From Deinococcus sp. AJ005 (GTDB lineage Bacteria; Deinococcota; Deinococci; Deinococcales; Deinococcaceae): a DNA stretch of 64,000 nucleotides. Under the pieces are notes generated by a model. It was not told the DNA's origin. It ran no database searches and worked only from the letters and a program-made list of their open reading frames with translations. The stretch covers positions 124,001 to 188,000 of the forward strand of contig NZ_CP044989.1 in NCBI RefSeq assembly GCF_009017495.1. The letters run 5' to 3'. Below, one piece after another: positions 63,366 to 64,000 of the stretch. Positions within the stretch are counted from its first letter, which is position 1. The number at the start of each line of letters is the position of its first letter. Made by a program: the position numbers and the translations under genes.

Positions 63366-64000
63366 ATGACCCATCCAACCTCGTCCACAGATTCGTCCAC
63401 AGATCACGCGGCCCCAGCCTCGCCCCAGCCCGCCAGCCAGGGCCGTTACTGGCCGCCCTTCAAACCCCGCACGCTGACGCTGCCGCAGACCGGCGTCATG
63501 CACAATCTGCGCGTCAGTGCCGAGCGCTACCCCGACAAGGTGGCGCTGTGGCACTACGGGCACGCGGTGACCTACGGTGAACTGCACGCCCAGGCCACGC
63601 ATCTGGCCGGGCATCTGGCCGCGCAGGGCGTGGGCAAGGGGGACCGGGTGGCGGTCTGGATGCAGAACAGCCCCGCCTGGGTGATCAGCGCCTTTGCCTC
63701 GTGGCATCTGGGCGCGGTGGTGGTGCCGCTGGCCCCCATGCTCCAGGCGCGTGAGTTCGGCTTCTTCTTGCAGGACGCCGGAATCAAGGTGGGCGTGGTG
63801 GGCGCGGAACTGTACGAGAAAGCGAAACAGGCTGGGCTACAACACGCGGTGGTGGCCAACATCATGCGCGGCACCGACGCCGGGGCTGCTGGAATTCCCT
63901 TGCCCGATGGCCTGGACGTGGAAGCCACCCTGCAAGACGGCGATATCACGCTGGAGGACGCCCTGAAGGCGGATCCCGCCCCCGCCGCACAGGTGGGCGC
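63366..64000 (+). CDS. AMP-dependent acyl-CoA synthetase/ligase, 5' part
   Basis: The first 211 codons of an ANL-superfamily ligase; the gene runs off the right edge. The encoded start is MTHPTSSTDSSTDH, a Ser/Thr/Asp-rich tail, followed by the adenylating-domain beginning: NLRVSAERYPDKVALWHYGHAVTYGELHAQATHLAGHLA near residue 45, GVGKGDRVAVWMQNSPAWVISAFASWHLGAVVVPLAPMLQAREF near residue 88. AGGAG lies 8 nt before ATG 63366. It most resembles long-chain fatty acid ligases. The AMP-binding P-loop and catalytic Lys lie outside the window. Divergent from HU. Confidence 0.85.
   Translation, partial: MTHPTSSTDSSTDHAAPASPQPASQGRYWPPFKPRTLTLPQTGVMHNLRVSAERYPDKVALWHYGHAVTYGELHAQATHLAGHLAAQGVGKGDRVAVWMQNSPAWVISAFASWHLGAVVVPLAPMLQAREFGFFLQDAGIKVGVVGAELYEKAKQAGLQHAVVANIMRGTDAGAAGIPLPDGLDVEATLQDGDITLEDALKADPAPAAQVG

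Overview
The window is GC-rich bacterial chromosome and looks like Deinococcus (phylum Deinococcota). This is an inference. It rests on an HU protein with a Lys/Ala-rich N-terminal tail, several leaderless promoters (TANNNT 6-8 nt before the start codon), tightly packed operons joined by ATGA/GTGA/TTGA overlaps, and the mix of families. No rRNA, tRNA, CRISPR array or complete insertion sequence was seen.

Layout. 1-9111: an L-rhamnose island. A mutarotase and the first codons of a sugar ABC ATPase run leftward. A DeoR regulator, rhamnose isomerase, a fused rhamnulose-1-phosphate aldolase/dehydrogenase, rhamnulokinase and lutABC run rightward, so sugar, lactaldehyde and lactate oxidation sit in one block. 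9214-10269: a SIS-domain amino-sugar phosphate protein. 10367-20655 (minus strand): a Pil-Chp/Pix-type chemosensory operon (CheY, CheW, two tandem chemoreceptors, CheA-receiver hybrid, receiver-PATAN, receiver-roadblock). 21052-27458: an overlapping operon with two SDRs, a MaoC hydratase, a macro-domain protein, an ACAD10/11-like acyl-CoA dehydrogenase, AbrB and CbrC-like proteins, an APH-type kinase and a histidine-phosphatase-fold protein; I read it as a 4-hydroxyacyl-CoA degradation route.

27464-37899: scattered metabolic genes: a class I glutamine amidotransferase-like hydrolase, an orphan sugar-binding protein, a degenerate tyrosine-recombinase-like protein, a molybdate regulator with modA and modB (no modC; the modB 5' end is abnormal), a glutaryl-CoA dehydrogenase, a divergent sugar isomerase/oxidoreductase pair and a methyltransferase. 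38023-46838: a probable muropeptide salvage locus with Opp-type permeases and two paralogous binding proteins on one side, and a GntR regulator, murQ and an AmiE/YbbE-like serine hydrolase on the other. 46966-48105: an orphan branched-chain-type binding protein.

48181-53057 (minus strand): a multi-GAF histidine kinase, then an OmpR-type two-component system. The latter is divergent from 53376-59236, an efflux operon with two TolC-like genes, an HlyD-type adaptor and MacB-type ATPase and permease. 59290-62198: a secreted Gly/Asn-rich protein, ApbE, a Tat-exported DUF2271 protein and a PepSY-type membrane protein, suggesting extracytoplasmic flavin/electron transfer. 62330-62464 is an inverted-repeat-bounded intergenic element; then come HU (minus strand) and the start of an acyl-CoA ligase that runs off the window.
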